From Gemmatirosa kalamazoonensis (GTDB lineage Bacteria > Gemmatimonadota > Gemmatimonadetes > Gemmatimonadales > Gemmatimonadaceae), in contig NZ_CP007128.1 of NCBI RefSeq assembly GCF_000522985.1, positions 124,001 through 188,000 on the forward strand: a stretch of DNA of 64,000 nt, read 5' to 3'. The notes beneath the pieces are model-generated. The model searched no databases and was not told the DNA's origin. It was given only the letters and a program-made list of their open reading frames with translations. Below, one piece after another: positions 43,799 to 51,923 of this stretch (positions within the stretch are counted from its first letter, which is position 1; the number at the start of each line of letters is the position of its first letter). The position numbers and the translations under genes are program-made.

Positions 43799-44515
43799 TC
43801 AGGGACCGGACGGGGCGAGCAGCGGATACGGATCGATCGGCGTCCCGCCCCACCACTGCTTCGGGTCGGTGACGCGGGCGATCGCGAAATGGAGGTGCGG
43901 CGCGTCCGGCGACGCGTCGCCGGTGGAGCCGACGTAGGCGAGCACGTCGCCCTTCTTCACCGTCGCGCCCTCGGCCAGGCCGTCCCGGTAGTGGTCGAGG
44001 TGCGCGTAGTAGTACATGAAGCGGCCGTCGGGGCTCACGACGTACACCGTGAGCCCGCCGGCCTTGCTCGTGAACAGCTTCGCGACGCGCCCGTCGTCGG
44101 CCGACAGGACCGGCGTGCCGCGCGGCGCCATGATGTCGAGCGCCTGATGCGGCCGGCCGCCGCCCCGCTTCTCGGCGAAGTTGCTCCGCAGCGACGACGC
44201 GGCCACGCCCTGCACCGGCACGATGAGCCGCCGCGCGCGCAGCGCGTCGAGATCGGACGCCGCCGGCGGGGGCGGCGCGGAGTCGACGCGCACCGCGGCC
44301 GCCGAGTCGCCGCCGGCGCTCGGGTCGAGCGCCCAGAGCGAGTCGCGCGCGAGCCACACGGTGTCGACGCGGACCACCGTGTCGACGCGGACGACGGTGT
44401 CGCGCGCGGCGACCGAGGTGGTCGCCCCGGTGGAGCTGCCCGAGTGCCCGTCGCCGGGCCGGTACTCGACGCCGCACGCGGCCGTCGAGACCAGCAGCAG
44501 GAGGAGTCGTCGCAT
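43799..44515 (-). CDS. M23-family peptidoglycan peptidase lipoprotein (LytM-like)
   Basis: 238 residues. A short signal ends at a lipobox-like VSTAACG. A linker rich in RVDTVVRVDTVW-type repeats spans residues 35-65. The M23 domain has the zinc motif RPHQALDIMAPRGTPV (H and D) and HLHFAIA (second His), with YYYAHLDHYRDG between. It may cut peptidoglycan cross-links. The gene begins after a strong hairpin downstream of the M13 peptidase gene and is followed by the Tat-exported protein gene. Confidence 0.9.
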   Translation of the reverse strand: MRRLLLLLVSTAACGVEYRPGDGHSGSSTGATTSVAARDTVVRVDTVVRVDTVWLARDSLWALDPSAGGDSAAAVRVDSAPPPPAASDLDALRARRLIVPVQGVAASSLRSNFAEKRGGGRPHQALDIMAPRGTPVLSADDGRVAKLFTSKAGGLTVYVVSPDGRFMYYYAHLDHYRDGLAEGATVKKGDVLAYVGSTGDASPDAPHLHFAIARVTDPKQWWGGTPIDPYPLLAPSGP

Positions 44516-44565
44516 GGGTGAATCCTACTCGAACGGCGGCGCCGGCAAGACGGCGCTGGTGGGGC

Positions 44566-44629
44566 GGCGCTGAAAAAGCGGCTCCGACACTGCGAACGAT
44601 CGCAGGTTCGGAGCCGCCGTTTCAGCGCC
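44566..44629 (-). terminator. Long bulged hairpin downstream of the M13 peptidase gene
   Basis: Nested arms GGCGCTGAAA / TTTCAGCGCC, GCGGCTCCGA / TCGGAGCCGC and TGCGA / TCGCA around a short ACGA loop. It is 32 bp beyond the M13 stop codon and 51 bp upstream of the M23 start. Confidence 0.75.
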
Positions 44630-44660
44630 GTGGCATCAGCGCCGCGCCATCAGCGCCGGC
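44621..44660. repeat. Period-14 repeats TCAGCGCCGNNNNA
   Basis: Three 14-bp units beginning at 44622, 44636 and 44650, directly after the M13 stop codon and merging with the hairpin. Same unit as at 41756-41815. Confidence 0.8.
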
Positions 44661-46721
44661 TCACCAGATCTGCGCGCGCTTCTCCGCCGGCCGCACCATC
44701 GCGTCGCCGTCCTTGCAGCCCCACGCCGCCTTGAACTCCGGCATGTTGGACAGCGGGCCGTTCACGCGCCACACCCCCGGCGAGTGCACGTTCGTGAGCA
44801 CGAGGTTGCGCGCCGCCTCGGGCCGCATCGTCTCGCGCCACACCTGCGCCCACCCGAGGAAGAAGCGCTGCTCGGGCGTGAAGCCGTCGATCTTCGTGCG
44901 CGGCTTGTTGCCCAACGCCTTCTCCATCGCCGCGTACGCGATCGTGAGGCCACCGAGGTCGCCGATGTTCTCACCGAGCGTGAGCTGCCCCTTCACGTGC
45001 GTGGCCGAGTCGACCACGGTGTAGCCGTCGAACTGCTCGACGACGCGCTGCGCCTGCGTCTTGTACTTCGCGGCGTCGTCCGCCGTCCACCAGTCGCGCA
45101 GGTTGCCCTCGGCGTCGAACTGGCGGCCCTGGTCGTCGAAGCCGTGCGACATCTCGTGGCCGATCACGGCGCCCATCGCCCCGTAGTTCACCGCGTCGTC
45201 GGCCTGCGGGTTGAAGAACGGGAACTGGAGGATGCCCGCGGGGAACACGATCTCGTTCCAGTCGGGGCGGTAGTACGCGTTCACCTCCGACGGGATCATC
45301 AGCCACTCGGTGCGGTCGATCGGCTTGTTCAGCTTCGCCCAGCTCCGCGCGCGCCCCCACTCCTGCACGCGCTGCAGGTTCGCGTAGTACGAGCCGTCGG
45401 CGATCTGGAGATCGGAGTAGTCCTTCCACTTGTCGGGGTAGCCGATCTTCTGCGTGAACGCGGCGAGCTTCGTGAGCGCCTGGCGCTTCGTCGCGTCGCT
45501 CATCCACGTGAGCCCCTCGATCCGCTCCTTCAGCGCGGCGCGGAGGTTGTTCACGATCGCGTTCGCGCGCGCCTTGTCCTGCTCCGTGAACGTGCGGCGC
45601 ACGTACTCCTGGCCCACCGGATCCGAGAGCGCGGCGCTCGTCGCGCTCGTGCACCGCTTCCAGCGCGGCTGCATCTCCTTCGCGCCGGAGAACAGCTGCC
45701 CGAACTTGAAGTTCTCGTTCACGAACGCGGCGCTCAGCAGCCCCGCCGCGCCGTGCAGCGCGTGCGCGCGGAAGTAGGCGCGCCACGCATCGGCGGGCTC
45801 CTTCACGAGCAGCGAGTCGACCGCCTTGAAGTAGTCCGGCGTCATCACGTTGATGTCCGTGAACGCCGGCGCGCTCTGCGCCTTGAAGAACGCCGCCCAA
45901 TCGATGTTCGGCGTCGTCTTCTGGAACTCGGCGAGCGTCGTCTTGTGGTAGACGGCGTTCGGGTCGCGCATCTGCACGCGCGACATCTGCGCGGCGGCGA
46001 GCTTCGTCTCGAGCGCGAGCACCTTCTGCGCGTCGGCCTGCGCGTCGGCGACCGGCATGCCGGCCATGGTGAACAGGTTCACCATGTGCTGCACGTACGC
46101 GTCGCGGAACTGCTTGAAGCGCGGGTTGTCGACGAGGTACACGTCGCGGTCGGGGAGCCCGAGGCCGCCCTGCGTGGCGATGACGATGAGCGCCTTCGAG
46201 TTCTTCGCGTCGGGGCCGGCGCCGGAGCCGAACGGCGCGAGCCCGGCGTCCGCCTCGAGCGAGGCGAGCGAGCGCTTCACGTCGTCGGTCGTCTTGATCG
46301 CGTCGATGCGCGTGAGCAGCGGCCGGACGGGATCGATGCCGAGGCGCTCGGCCGTCGCCGAGTCCATGCACGAGCGGTAGAACGCGCCGATCTTCTGCAC
46401 GTTCGCCGCGGCGCCCTTCCGGTCGGCCACGGCCACCGGCTTCTGCGCCGCCGACTCCTCGACGATCTGCCGCAGGACGAGCTGGTTCTTGTCGGCCAGC
46501 ATCTCGAAGCTGCCCCAGCGGGGGTACGCCGCCGGGATCTGCGCGGTCTTCAGCCAGCCGCCGTTCGCGAACTGGAAGAAGTCGGTGCACGCGGCGCAGG
46601 TCGTGTCCATGTTCGTGCGGTCGAGCGGCCGCGGGTTCGACGCGGTCTGCGCGCCGAGCGGCAGGGTGACGAGACCGGCGGCCGCGGCGAGCGCGGTGAA
46701 GCGGGAACGACGGAAGGACAT
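44661..46721 (-). CDS. M13-family zinc endopeptidase (neprilysin/PepO-like)
   Basis: 686 residues from the ATG at 46721. A signal peptide ends near PLGAQTA. The N-terminal M13 domain starts CAACTDFFQFANGGWLKTAQ. The catalytic domain has IGHEMSHGFDDQGRQFD (HExxH zinc site) and ENIGDLGGLTIAYAAMEKAL (third ligand Glu), ending WGCKDGDAMVRPAEKRAQIW. It is a secreted peptidase of the normal family length. The promoter should lie in the AT-richer stretch at 46845-46890, but I could not fix its elements. Confidence 0.93.
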   Translation of the reverse strand: MSFRRSRFTALAAAAGLVTLPLGAQTASNPRPLDRTNMDTTCAACTDFFQFANGGWLKTAQIPAAYPRWGSFEMLADKNQLVLRQIVEESAAQKPVAVADRKGAAANVQKIGAFYRSCMDSATAERLGIDPVRPLLTRIDAIKTTDDVKRSLASLEADAGLAPFGSGAGPDAKNSKALIVIATQGGLGLPDRDVYLVDNPRFKQFRDAYVQHMVNLFTMAGMPVADAQADAQKVLALETKLAAAQMSRVQMRDPNAVYHKTTLAEFQKTTPNIDWAAFFKAQSAPAFTDINVMTPDYFKAVDSLLVKEPADAWRAYFRAHALHGAAGLLSAAFVNENFKFGQLFSGAKEMQPRWKRCTSATSAALSDPVGQEYVRRTFTEQDKARANAIVNNLRAALKERIEGLTWMSDATKRQALTKLAAFTQKIGYPDKWKDYSDLQIADGSYYANLQRVQEWGRARSWAKLNKPIDRTEWLMIPSEVNAYYRPDWNEIVFPAGILQFPFFNPQADDAVNYGAMGAVIGHEMSHGFDDQGRQFDAEGNLRDWWTADDAAKYKTQAQRVVEQFDGYTVVDSATHVKGQLTLGENIGDLGGLTIAYAAMEKALGNKPRTKIDGFTPEQRFFLGWAQVWRETMRPEAARNLVLTNVHSPGVWRVNGPLSNMPEFKAAWGCKDGDAMVRPAEKRAQIW

Positions 46722-46955
46722 CGGGGGGACTCTCCGAGGCGTGGCGACCGAGGGCGGCGCGCACGAGGTGGCGGGGCGCCACACCAGGGAGCGCGGTGGG
46801 GCGCGGAAGCGTCTACAGACTGGAAGCTAGTGGCCCAGGTCACACGATCGTCATCCGTTTACACGGTTTCTTTACGAATTCTGAACGGATGGCCAGCGGG
46901 GCGAGGCTCGGTGGCGCCCGACGAGGCGCCGCGTCGGAGCCGGGTTCCTCGAGTG

Positions 46956-47059
46956 TTGGACGCGGATTTCGCGGACACTACGGGATAGGAATGAGGCGTG
47001 AGCCTTCGGCCTCATTCCTATCCGGAAGTGTCCGCGTGATCCGCGTGATCCGCGTCCAA
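46956..47059. repeat. 104-bp nearly perfect palindrome
   Basis: Nested arms: TTGGACGCGGAT / ATCCGCGTCCAA, CGCGGACACT / AGTGTCCGCG and GGATAGGAATGAGGC / GCCTCATTCCTATCC, around an 11-base loop. The 3' side carries an extra TGATCCGCG unit. It could act as a terminator-like structure, a cruciform or a miniature mobile element. Confidence 0.93.
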
Positions 47060-47108
47060 ACCTCGCGGAGCGATGCGGAACCGTAGGTCCTGAACGGCGC
47101 GACGGACC

Positions 47109-47123
47109 CGGCAGGATCTGCCG
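47109..47123. promoter_or_regulatory. Activator palindrome CGGCAG-GAT-CTGCCG upstream of flgB
   Basis: Perfect 6-bp arms with a 3-base centre, 149 bp upstream of flgB. A weaker second half-match (CGGACG-AAC-CTGCCG) follows at 47127. It belongs to the same family as the sites upstream of fliF and fliL. Confidence 0.65.
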
Positions 47124-47271
47124 CTCCGGACGAACCTGCCGGGCGGAGCCATCGTCGGCCGAATCGCTCAAGTCATTGCGCCACAACGCGATCGCCGGTT
47201 CGAGCGGTCGGGTCCGGCCGTTGCCTCGGGACGGTGCCGCACGGTCCCACCTCCTTCCCGCCTCTCCCGCC

Positions 47272-47568
47272 ATGCTCTTCGGCTTCATCAACCGCGTGTC
47301 CAACGCCGGCTCGCTCCGTGAGGGGCTCGACGCCAGCGCGGCCCGCACGCGCGGCATCGCCGATCGGGTGGCGAAGGCCTCGCTCGGCAACGCCGACGGC
47401 TTCGCGCTCCCCGACCCCGCCGCGCCCGGTCAGGCCGCGCAGGGCGAGAAGGTCGACATCGAGGCGGAGATGATGAGCCTCGGCGACGAGCAGCTCCGCT
47501 ACGAGACGACGGCGAAGCTGCTGGAGAAGACGTACGCGCAGCTGCGGACGTCGATCCGCGACCGCTGA
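47272..47568 (+). CDS. flgB: Flagellar rod protein FlgB, short form
   Basis: 98 residues, against about 130 for typical FlgB. The C-terminal helix is well preserved (VDIEAEMMSLGDEQLRYETT, AKLLEKTYAQLRTSI), as is the N-terminal helix position (LREGLDASAARTRGIADRVA), but the usual NIANxNTPGY turn is replaced by KASLGNADGF and the central region is shortened. Position directly before flgC and fliE supports the call. It is the first gene of the plus-strand basal-body cluster, and no strong ribosome-binding site is seen. Confidence 0.82.
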   Translation: MLFGFINRVSNAGSLREGLDASAARTRGIADRVAKASLGNADGFALPDPAAPGQAAQGEKVDIEAEMMSLGDEQLRYETTAKLLEKTYAQLRTSIRDR

Positions 47569-47651
47569 TCCGATAGCCGATGCCCGATTTCCCGAGCTCC
47601 CGCCCGATCGGCCTCCTGCCGGCGATCCTGCCGCAGTCGCCGGTCCGGCCG

Positions 47652-48206
47652 ATGTTCCGCTCGCTCGCCCTCGCGGCGAGCGGCCTCTCCGCCCAGCGCC
47701 AGCGCATCGAGACGATCGCGAGCAACCTCGCGAACGCCGAGACGACGCGGACCGACGGCGGCGGGCCGTACAAGCGGAAGGTGACCGTGCTCCAGGCCGC
47801 GTCGGCGGACACGGACCGGTTCGGCGTGCCGCAGACCGCCGCCACGCTCGGCACGACGGCGCCGCCGAACGTGCCGCCGTTCGGGGTGCCGGCGTTCCAG
47901 GTCCCCGGCCTGTCGGTCGGTGGGCTCGGCGGGGACGATCCGCGGAACATCACCGTTCCGGCGCTTCCGAGCGACGACGGCCAGCACGGCGTGCGCGTCG
48001 CGCAGATCGCCGAGGACGCCTCCGAGGGCCCGCTCGTCTACGACCCCGGGCATCCCGACGCGGACGCGAACGGCTACGTGCGCTACCCGAACGTGCGCGT
48101 CTCGGACGAGATGGTCGATCTCCTCGACGCGAAGCGGATCTACGAGGCCAACGCGACGGTCTTCCAGTCGGCGAAGGCGATGCTCAAGTCGGCGATCTCG
48201 ATCTGA
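47652..48206 (+). CDS. flgC: Flagellar rod protein FlgC
   Basis: 184 residues from the ATG at 47652, where the conserved rod helix begins (MFRSLALAASGLSAQRQRIE, then TIASNLANAETT). The C-terminal rod helix is VRVSDEMVDLLDAKRIYEAN and TVFQSAKAMLKSAI. The centre holds a Pro/Gly-rich insertion. An in-frame ATG at 47580, only 11 bp after flgB, would add 24 residues unlike the family and cannot be excluded; neither start has a clear ribosome-binding site. Confidence 0.9.
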   Translation: MFRSLALAASGLSAQRQRIETIASNLANAETTRTDGGGPYKRKVTVLQAASADTDRFGVPQTAATLGTTAPPNVPPFGVPAFQVPGLSVGGLGGDDPRNITVPALPSDDGQHGVRVAQIAEDASEGPLVYDPGHPDADANGYVRYPNVRVSDEMVDLLDAKRIYEANATVFQSAKAMLKSAISI

Positions 48207-48214
48207 CCCCACCC

Positions 48215-48598
48215 ATGTCCATCTACGGCGTCCAGAACAATCCCCTGCTCGGCAACCTCGGCCGCACGGCCGGCACGAGCCCCGCGCGCCCCGCCCAGAA
48301 CGGCGGCGTGCAGCCCGGCCAGGTGCGGCCGGGCGCGGCCCGGCCCGCCGCGACTCCGGCCGCCCCGGCGCTGAAGCCGCAGCCGTCGCTCGCCGCGCCC
48401 GCCACGACGCTCGCCGCCGAGGCCCCGGCAGGGACCGACCCGGAGCTGTGGAGCGTGCTGACGAGCGACGAGCGGGCGTTCTTCGCGAAGGCCGCGCAGA
48501 GCGGGCCGCTGACCTACGGCCGAGTGGCGGCGCACATCAACCCGATGGCGCAGGCTGCCCCCGCCGTGCGCGGCGGGCGCCTCGACGTCCGCGCCTGA
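48215..48598 (+). CDS. Uncharacterised protein between flgC and fliE
   Basis: 127 residues, inserted where flgC and fliE are usually adjacent. It starts MSIYGVQNNPLLGNLGRTAG, has a Pro/Ala/Gln-rich middle and ends with a more ordered segment (DPELWSVLTSDERAFFAKAA, GPLTYGRVAAHINPM). No family recognised. The small ordered domain and the tight spacing (8 bp after flgC, 14 bp before fliE) suggest a flagellar or export function specific to this lineage. Confidence 0.7.
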   Translation: MSIYGVQNNPLLGNLGRTAGTSPARPAQNGGVQPGQVRPGAARPAATPAAPALKPQPSLAAPATTLAAEAPAGTDPELWSVLTSDERAFFAKAAQSGPLTYGRVAAHINPMAQAAPAVRGGRLDVRA

Positions 48599-48612
48599 GC
48601 CGGAGCCCTTCG

Positions 48613-48954
48613 ATGTCCGATCCGATCTCCGCCCTGTCCGGGCGCATGATGCAGCCGGGCGCGCTCGGCCCGACGCGTCCGCTCGACGGCGCCGGCATCC
48701 AGGTCCCGGTCGTCGGCCCCGGCTCGACCGAGGGCCCGTCGTTCGGCGACACGCTGAAGCGGTTCGTCGGCGACGTCTCGGCGCAGCAGGACGCCGCGGC
48801 CGACCTCCAGGGACGGTTCGTGCGCGGCGAGAACGTCGAGATCCACCAGGTCATGGCGGCGACGGAGGAAGCGAGCCTGTCGCTCGACCTCATGGTGGAG
48901 CTGCGGAACAAGATGACCGAGGCGTACCGCACGCTGGTGAGCATGCAGAGCTGA
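48613..48954 (+). CDS. fliE: Flagellar MS ring-rod junction protein FliE
   Basis: 113 residues. The C-terminal FliE helices are clear: FGDTLKRFVGDVSAQQDAAA, VEIHQVMAATEEASLSLDLM and ELRNKMTEAYRTLVSMQ. It joins the rod to the MS ring and is an early export substrate. It ends the first sub-operon: a hairpin follows and fliF begins 272 bp later with its own control region. Confidence 0.92.
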   Translation: MSDPISALSGRMMQPGALGPTRPLDGAGIQVPVVGPGSTEGPSFGDTLKRFVGDVSAQQDAAADLQGRFVRGENVEIHQVMAATEEASLSLDLMVELRNKMTEAYRTLVSMQS

Positions 48955-48975
48955 CGGCCGGGTCAGGAACGGGAG

Positions 48976-49024
48976 ATGGGGTCGGCGTCGATACGAGCGG
49001 TCAATCGACTCCGACCCCATTTGC
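48976..49024 (+). terminator. Terminator after fliE
   Basis: Arms ATGGGGTCGG (48976-48985) and CCGACCCCAT (49011-49020), with an inner pair GTCGAT / ATCGAC, followed by TTTGC. It separates flgB-flgC-orf-fliE from fliF. Confidence 0.8.
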
Positions 49025-49053
49025 GCGAGCGGCACTTCCGGCCGCTCCGGAGT

Positions 49054-49068
49054 CGGCAACAATTGCCG
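49054..49068. promoter_or_regulatory. Activator palindrome CGGCAA-CAA-TTGCCG upstream of fliF
   Basis: Perfect 6-bp arms around CAA. It lies about 57 bp upstream of a sigma-54-like element (49125-49139), a usual distance for an enhancer-type site. Confidence 0.72.
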
Positions 49069-49124
49069 CCTGGCACATTCGCCCGCTCCGCCCGGCAGCG
49101 CCATCTTCCTCACAAGTCCCGCTC

Positions 49125-49139
49125 CGGCAGCGACTTAGC
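49125..49139 (+). promoter_or_regulatory. Candidate sigma-54 promoter of fliF
   Basis: CGGCAG-CGACT-TAGC keeps the invariant GG and GC with the correct 10-base spacing and agrees with TGGCAC-N5-TTGC at seven of ten positions. It is 87 bp upstream of the fliF start. Confidence 0.5.
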
Positions 49140-49225
49140 CGAAGAGACCTGAACGGTACGGGCCGTGCCTCTGAGGGGTCCGCTTCGAAGTCCCGCCCCG
49201 CTTTCCGCGTCTCCCCCTCCTCGAC

Positions 49226-50869
49226 GTGGCACTCTCCCCAGCTTTCCAGCCCCTGCTCGATCGCGTCGGCGGCCCCCGTCGCGCGGCGATCCTGCTCGTC
49301 GGCCTGCTCGCCGCCGGTCTCGTGTTCGGGATCTCGCGCTGGGCGACCGCGCCGACGTGGGTGCCTGCGTTCGCGAACGTGCCGCTCGAGAAGGCCGACA
49401 AGCTGACGCAGAAGCTCACCGAGGTCGGCATCGAGTACCGCCTCGAGAAGGGCGGCACGGAGCTGCAGGTGAAGGCCGAGGACGTCGCCCGCGCCCGCGT
49501 CGCGATCGCGAGCGGCGGCGAGCTGCCGAACGCGGGACGCCCCGGGCTGGAGCTGTTCGACCAGCCGTCGTGGGGGATGACCGACTTCACGCAGCGCATC
49601 AACTACCGGCGCGCGCTCGAGGGGGAGCTGGAGCGCACGATCAGCAAGATGCGCGGGATCGAGCTCGCCCAGGTCCACATCGCGATGCAGGAAGGCACCG
49701 TCTTCCGCGCGTCCGACCGGCCGATCGAGGCGAGCGTGGTGCTGAAGCTCCAGAACGGCGAGACGCCGCCGAACGACGTCGTGCAGGGGATCGCGCACCT
49801 CGTCGCGGCGTCGGTGGACGGGCTGCGGAGCGAGCACGTGACGATCGTGGACGACGGTGGGCGCATGCTCACGCTCGACAACGAGGCCGGATCGCTCGCC
49901 GGCCTCACGAGCCAGCAGCTCGCCGTGCAGCGCGAGGTCGAGAGCTACCTGGAGAAGAAGGCGCAGGCGATCGTCGGCGAGATCGTCGGCCCGAAGAACG
50001 CGCGCGTGCAGGTCTCCGCGGTCGTGAACTTCGACCGCGTCGAGCGCACGACGCAGGCGGTGGATCCGGACAAGCAGGTCGTGTCCACCGAGCAGAAGGC
50101 GGAGGTCACGCCGGGCGCGCAGGGCGGCTCGGCGTCGAGCAACACCGCGACGAGCTACGAGACGACGCGGAGCACCGAGACGTTCAGCGGCGCGATCGGC
50201 AACGTGAGGCGTCTGACCGTCGCGGTGCTCGTGAACGATCGGCTCGTCCCCGGCCCGAAGCCGACGTCGCTGCCGCGGACGGGGCCTGAGCTCGCGCGCA
50301 TCGACACGCTCGTGCGCAACGCGGTCGGCCTCGACTCGGCGCGCGGCGACAAGCTCTCGGTCGTGAACACGGCGTTCGACGGCACGATGGCGCCGATGGC
50401 CCCGATGGCGGAGCAGCGCACGGACCTGCTGTCGCGCGTCGGCGAGATGCAGCGGCCCGTCGTCACGGCCGCCGCGCTGCTCGGCGTGCTGCTCGTCGCG
50501 GTGCTCACGCTGCGCGCGCTGCGGCCGACGAAGGTGACCGAGCTGGCGGCGGGCGAGAGCGTCCCTGCCCTCGCCGCGGGCGCCGGTGGGCCGATGCTGG
50601 AGGGTGCCGGGCACGGTGCCGGATACGGCGCCGGGTACGGCGCCGGGCACGGCGCCGCGCCGGGCGAGCTGTACGACCCGTCGACGGGCCGGCCGCTCAT
50701 CGAGGGCGGCGAGCACCAGACGGTCTACATCACCGGCGGCGCCAACACGAACGAGCCGATGGTGCTGCACGAGGTGCCGAACCCGGTGCGCGACCAGGCG
50801 CTCGCGATCATCGACCAGCGCCCCGAGGCGGCGACGCGCGTCGTCCGCTCGTGGTTGAAGCAGGACTGA
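49226..50869 (+). CDS. fliF: Flagellar MS-ring protein FliF
   Basis: 547 residues from a GTG. First membrane helix AAILLVGLLAAGLVFGISRW; ring-building domains contain RATVASGGELP-like ARVAIASGGELPNAGRPGLE, RALEGELERTISKM and VASSVDGL-type helices. The second membrane helix is TAAALLGVLLVAVLTLRAL near residue 420, followed by a Gly/Ala-rich tail (GAGYGAGYGAGHGA) and a C-terminal FliG-binding helix (VRDQALAIIDQRPEAATRVV). It forms the base ring in the inner membrane. fliG begins 7 bp later. Confidence 0.96.
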   Translation: MALSPAFQPLLDRVGGPRRAAILLVGLLAAGLVFGISRWATAPTWVPAFANVPLEKADKLTQKLTEVGIEYRLEKGGTELQVKAEDVARARVAIASGGELPNAGRPGLELFDQPSWGMTDFTQRINYRRALEGELERTISKMRGIELAQVHIAMQEGTVFRASDRPIEASVVLKLQNGETPPNDVVQGIAHLVAASVDGLRSEHVTIVDDGGRMLTLDNEAGSLAGLTSQQLAVQREVESYLEKKAQAIVGEIVGPKNARVQVSAVVNFDRVERTTQAVDPDKQVVSTEQKAEVTPGAQGGSASSNTATSYETTRSTETFSGAIGNVRRLTVAVLVNDRLVPGPKPTSLPRTGPELARIDTLVRNAVGLDSARGDKLSVVNTAFDGTMAPMAPMAEQRTDLLSRVGEMQRPVVTAAALLGVLLVAVLTLRALRPTKVTELAAGESVPALAAGAGGPMLEGAGHGAGYGAGYGAGHGAAPGELYDPSTGRPLIEGGEHQTVYITGGANTNEPMVLHEVPNPVRDQALAIIDQRPEAATRVVRSWLKQD

Positions 50870-50876
50870 CCGACTC

Positions 50877-51923
50877 ATGACGACCGCCGTCGCCCACACG
50901 AAGCCCACGACCGTCCACGGTCGTCTCATCAGCGGCCGCCAGAAGATCGCCATCGTCTGCATGGCGGTCGGCGCCGAGGCCGCCGCGAAGCTCACGTCGG
51001 GGCTGAGCCCCGACGAGGCCGAGCTGGTCACGTACGAGATCGCGCGGATGGATCGCGTCGCCCCCGAGACGATGGAGGCGGTGCTCACCGAGTGGCTCGA
51101 GTCCACGTTGGGCGTCGCGTCGCTCACGACGGGCGGTCTCGAGTACGCGAAGGAGGTGCTGGAGAAGGCCTACGGCCGCCAGCGCGCCGACTCGATCATG
51201 CGCCGCATCTCGTCGCAGATCGCCGACACCGCGGGGCTGCACCGCCTGCGCAAGGCCGATCCGCAGCAGCTCGCGACGACGCTGCGCGGCGAGCATCCGC
51301 AGACCGCGGCGCTCGTGCTCGCGCACCTCGACACGCAGCACACCGCGGCGATCCTGCGCGAGCTGCCGACGTCGTTCGGCGGCGAGGTGATCTTCCGCAT
51401 GGCGCGCATGGAGAAGGTCGCGCCGGAGATGCTGCAGCTCATCGAACGCGCGCTGTCGAGCGAGGCGGACCTCAACTTCTCGCAGGGCATGAGCGCCGCC
51501 GGTGGTCCGGCCGCCGTGGCGAACGTGCTGAACCTCGTGAGCGGCACGCTGGAGAAGGAGCTGCTCGAGGGCGTGAGCGAGCGCGACGCGTCGCTCTGCG
51601 AGCAAATCAAGAACCTCATGTTCGTCTTCGAGGACCTCGCGGGGCTCGACGACAAGTCGCTGCAGCGCCTGCTGCGCGAGATCGAGGCGAAGCAGCTCGC
51701 GCTCGCGCTGAAGGCGGCGAGCGACGACCTGCGCGACAAGATCATGAGCGCGATGTCGCAGCGCGCGGTCGGTGCGCTGAAGGAAGAGATGGAGTTCATG
51801 GGCCCCGTGAAGATGCGCGACGTCGAGGCGGCGCAGGCGGTGATCGTGACGCAGGTGCGCAAGCTCGAGGAGTCGGGCGAGATCGTGCTGACCTCGGGGA
51901 ATGGCGACGATGTTCTCGTCTGA
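50877..51923 (+). CDS. fliG: Flagellar motor switch protein FliG
   Basis: 348 residues. N-terminal FliF-binding domain (RQKIAIVCMAVGAEAAAKLT), middle domain with the EHPQTAALVLAHLD motif, and C-terminal torque domain with FEDLAGLDDKSLQRLLREIE and the charged helix LRDKIMSAMSQRAVGALKEE. It transmits torque and senses CheY via FliM. Its 3' end overlaps the fliH start by 23 bp in another frame. Confidence 0.97.
   Translation: MTTAVAHTKPTTVHGRLISGRQKIAIVCMAVGAEAAAKLTSGLSPDEAELVTYEIARMDRVAPETMEAVLTEWLESTLGVASLTTGGLEYAKEVLEKAYGRQRADSIMRRISSQIADTAGLHRLRKADPQQLATTLRGEHPQTAALVLAHLDTQHTAAILRELPTSFGGEVIFRMARMEKVAPEMLQLIERALSSEADLNFSQGMSAAGGPAAVANVLNLVSGTLEKELLEGVSERDASLCEQIKNLMFVFEDLAGLDDKSLQRLLREIEAKQLALALKAASDDLRDKIMSAMSQRAVGALKEEMEFMGPVKMRDVEAAQAVIVTQVRKLEESGEIVLTSGNGDDVLV

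Larger units (their letters stand above)
46722..47271. other. 550-bp divergent control region between the M13 gene and flgB
   Basis: Contains an AT-rich pocket (46850-46890) next to the M13 gene, a 104-bp palindrome (46956-47059), an activator palindrome (47109-47123) and a weak sigma-54-like element (GGGTCC-N5-TTGC at 47210-47224) before flgB. No gene was found in it. Confidence 0.6.

Noticed and set aside
47272-47568. flgB as a pseudogene
   Set aside because: Although short, both terminal helices are intact and the frame is open from a proper position in the operon.
49071-49086. TGGCAC directly after the fliF palindrome as a sigma-54 -24 box
   Set aside because: No GC occurs at the required 10-base distance; the downstream element at 49125-49139 fits better.
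49001-51127. 708-codon minus-strand open frame
   Set aside because: Antisense to fliF and fliG, with composition typical of a reverse shadow frame.
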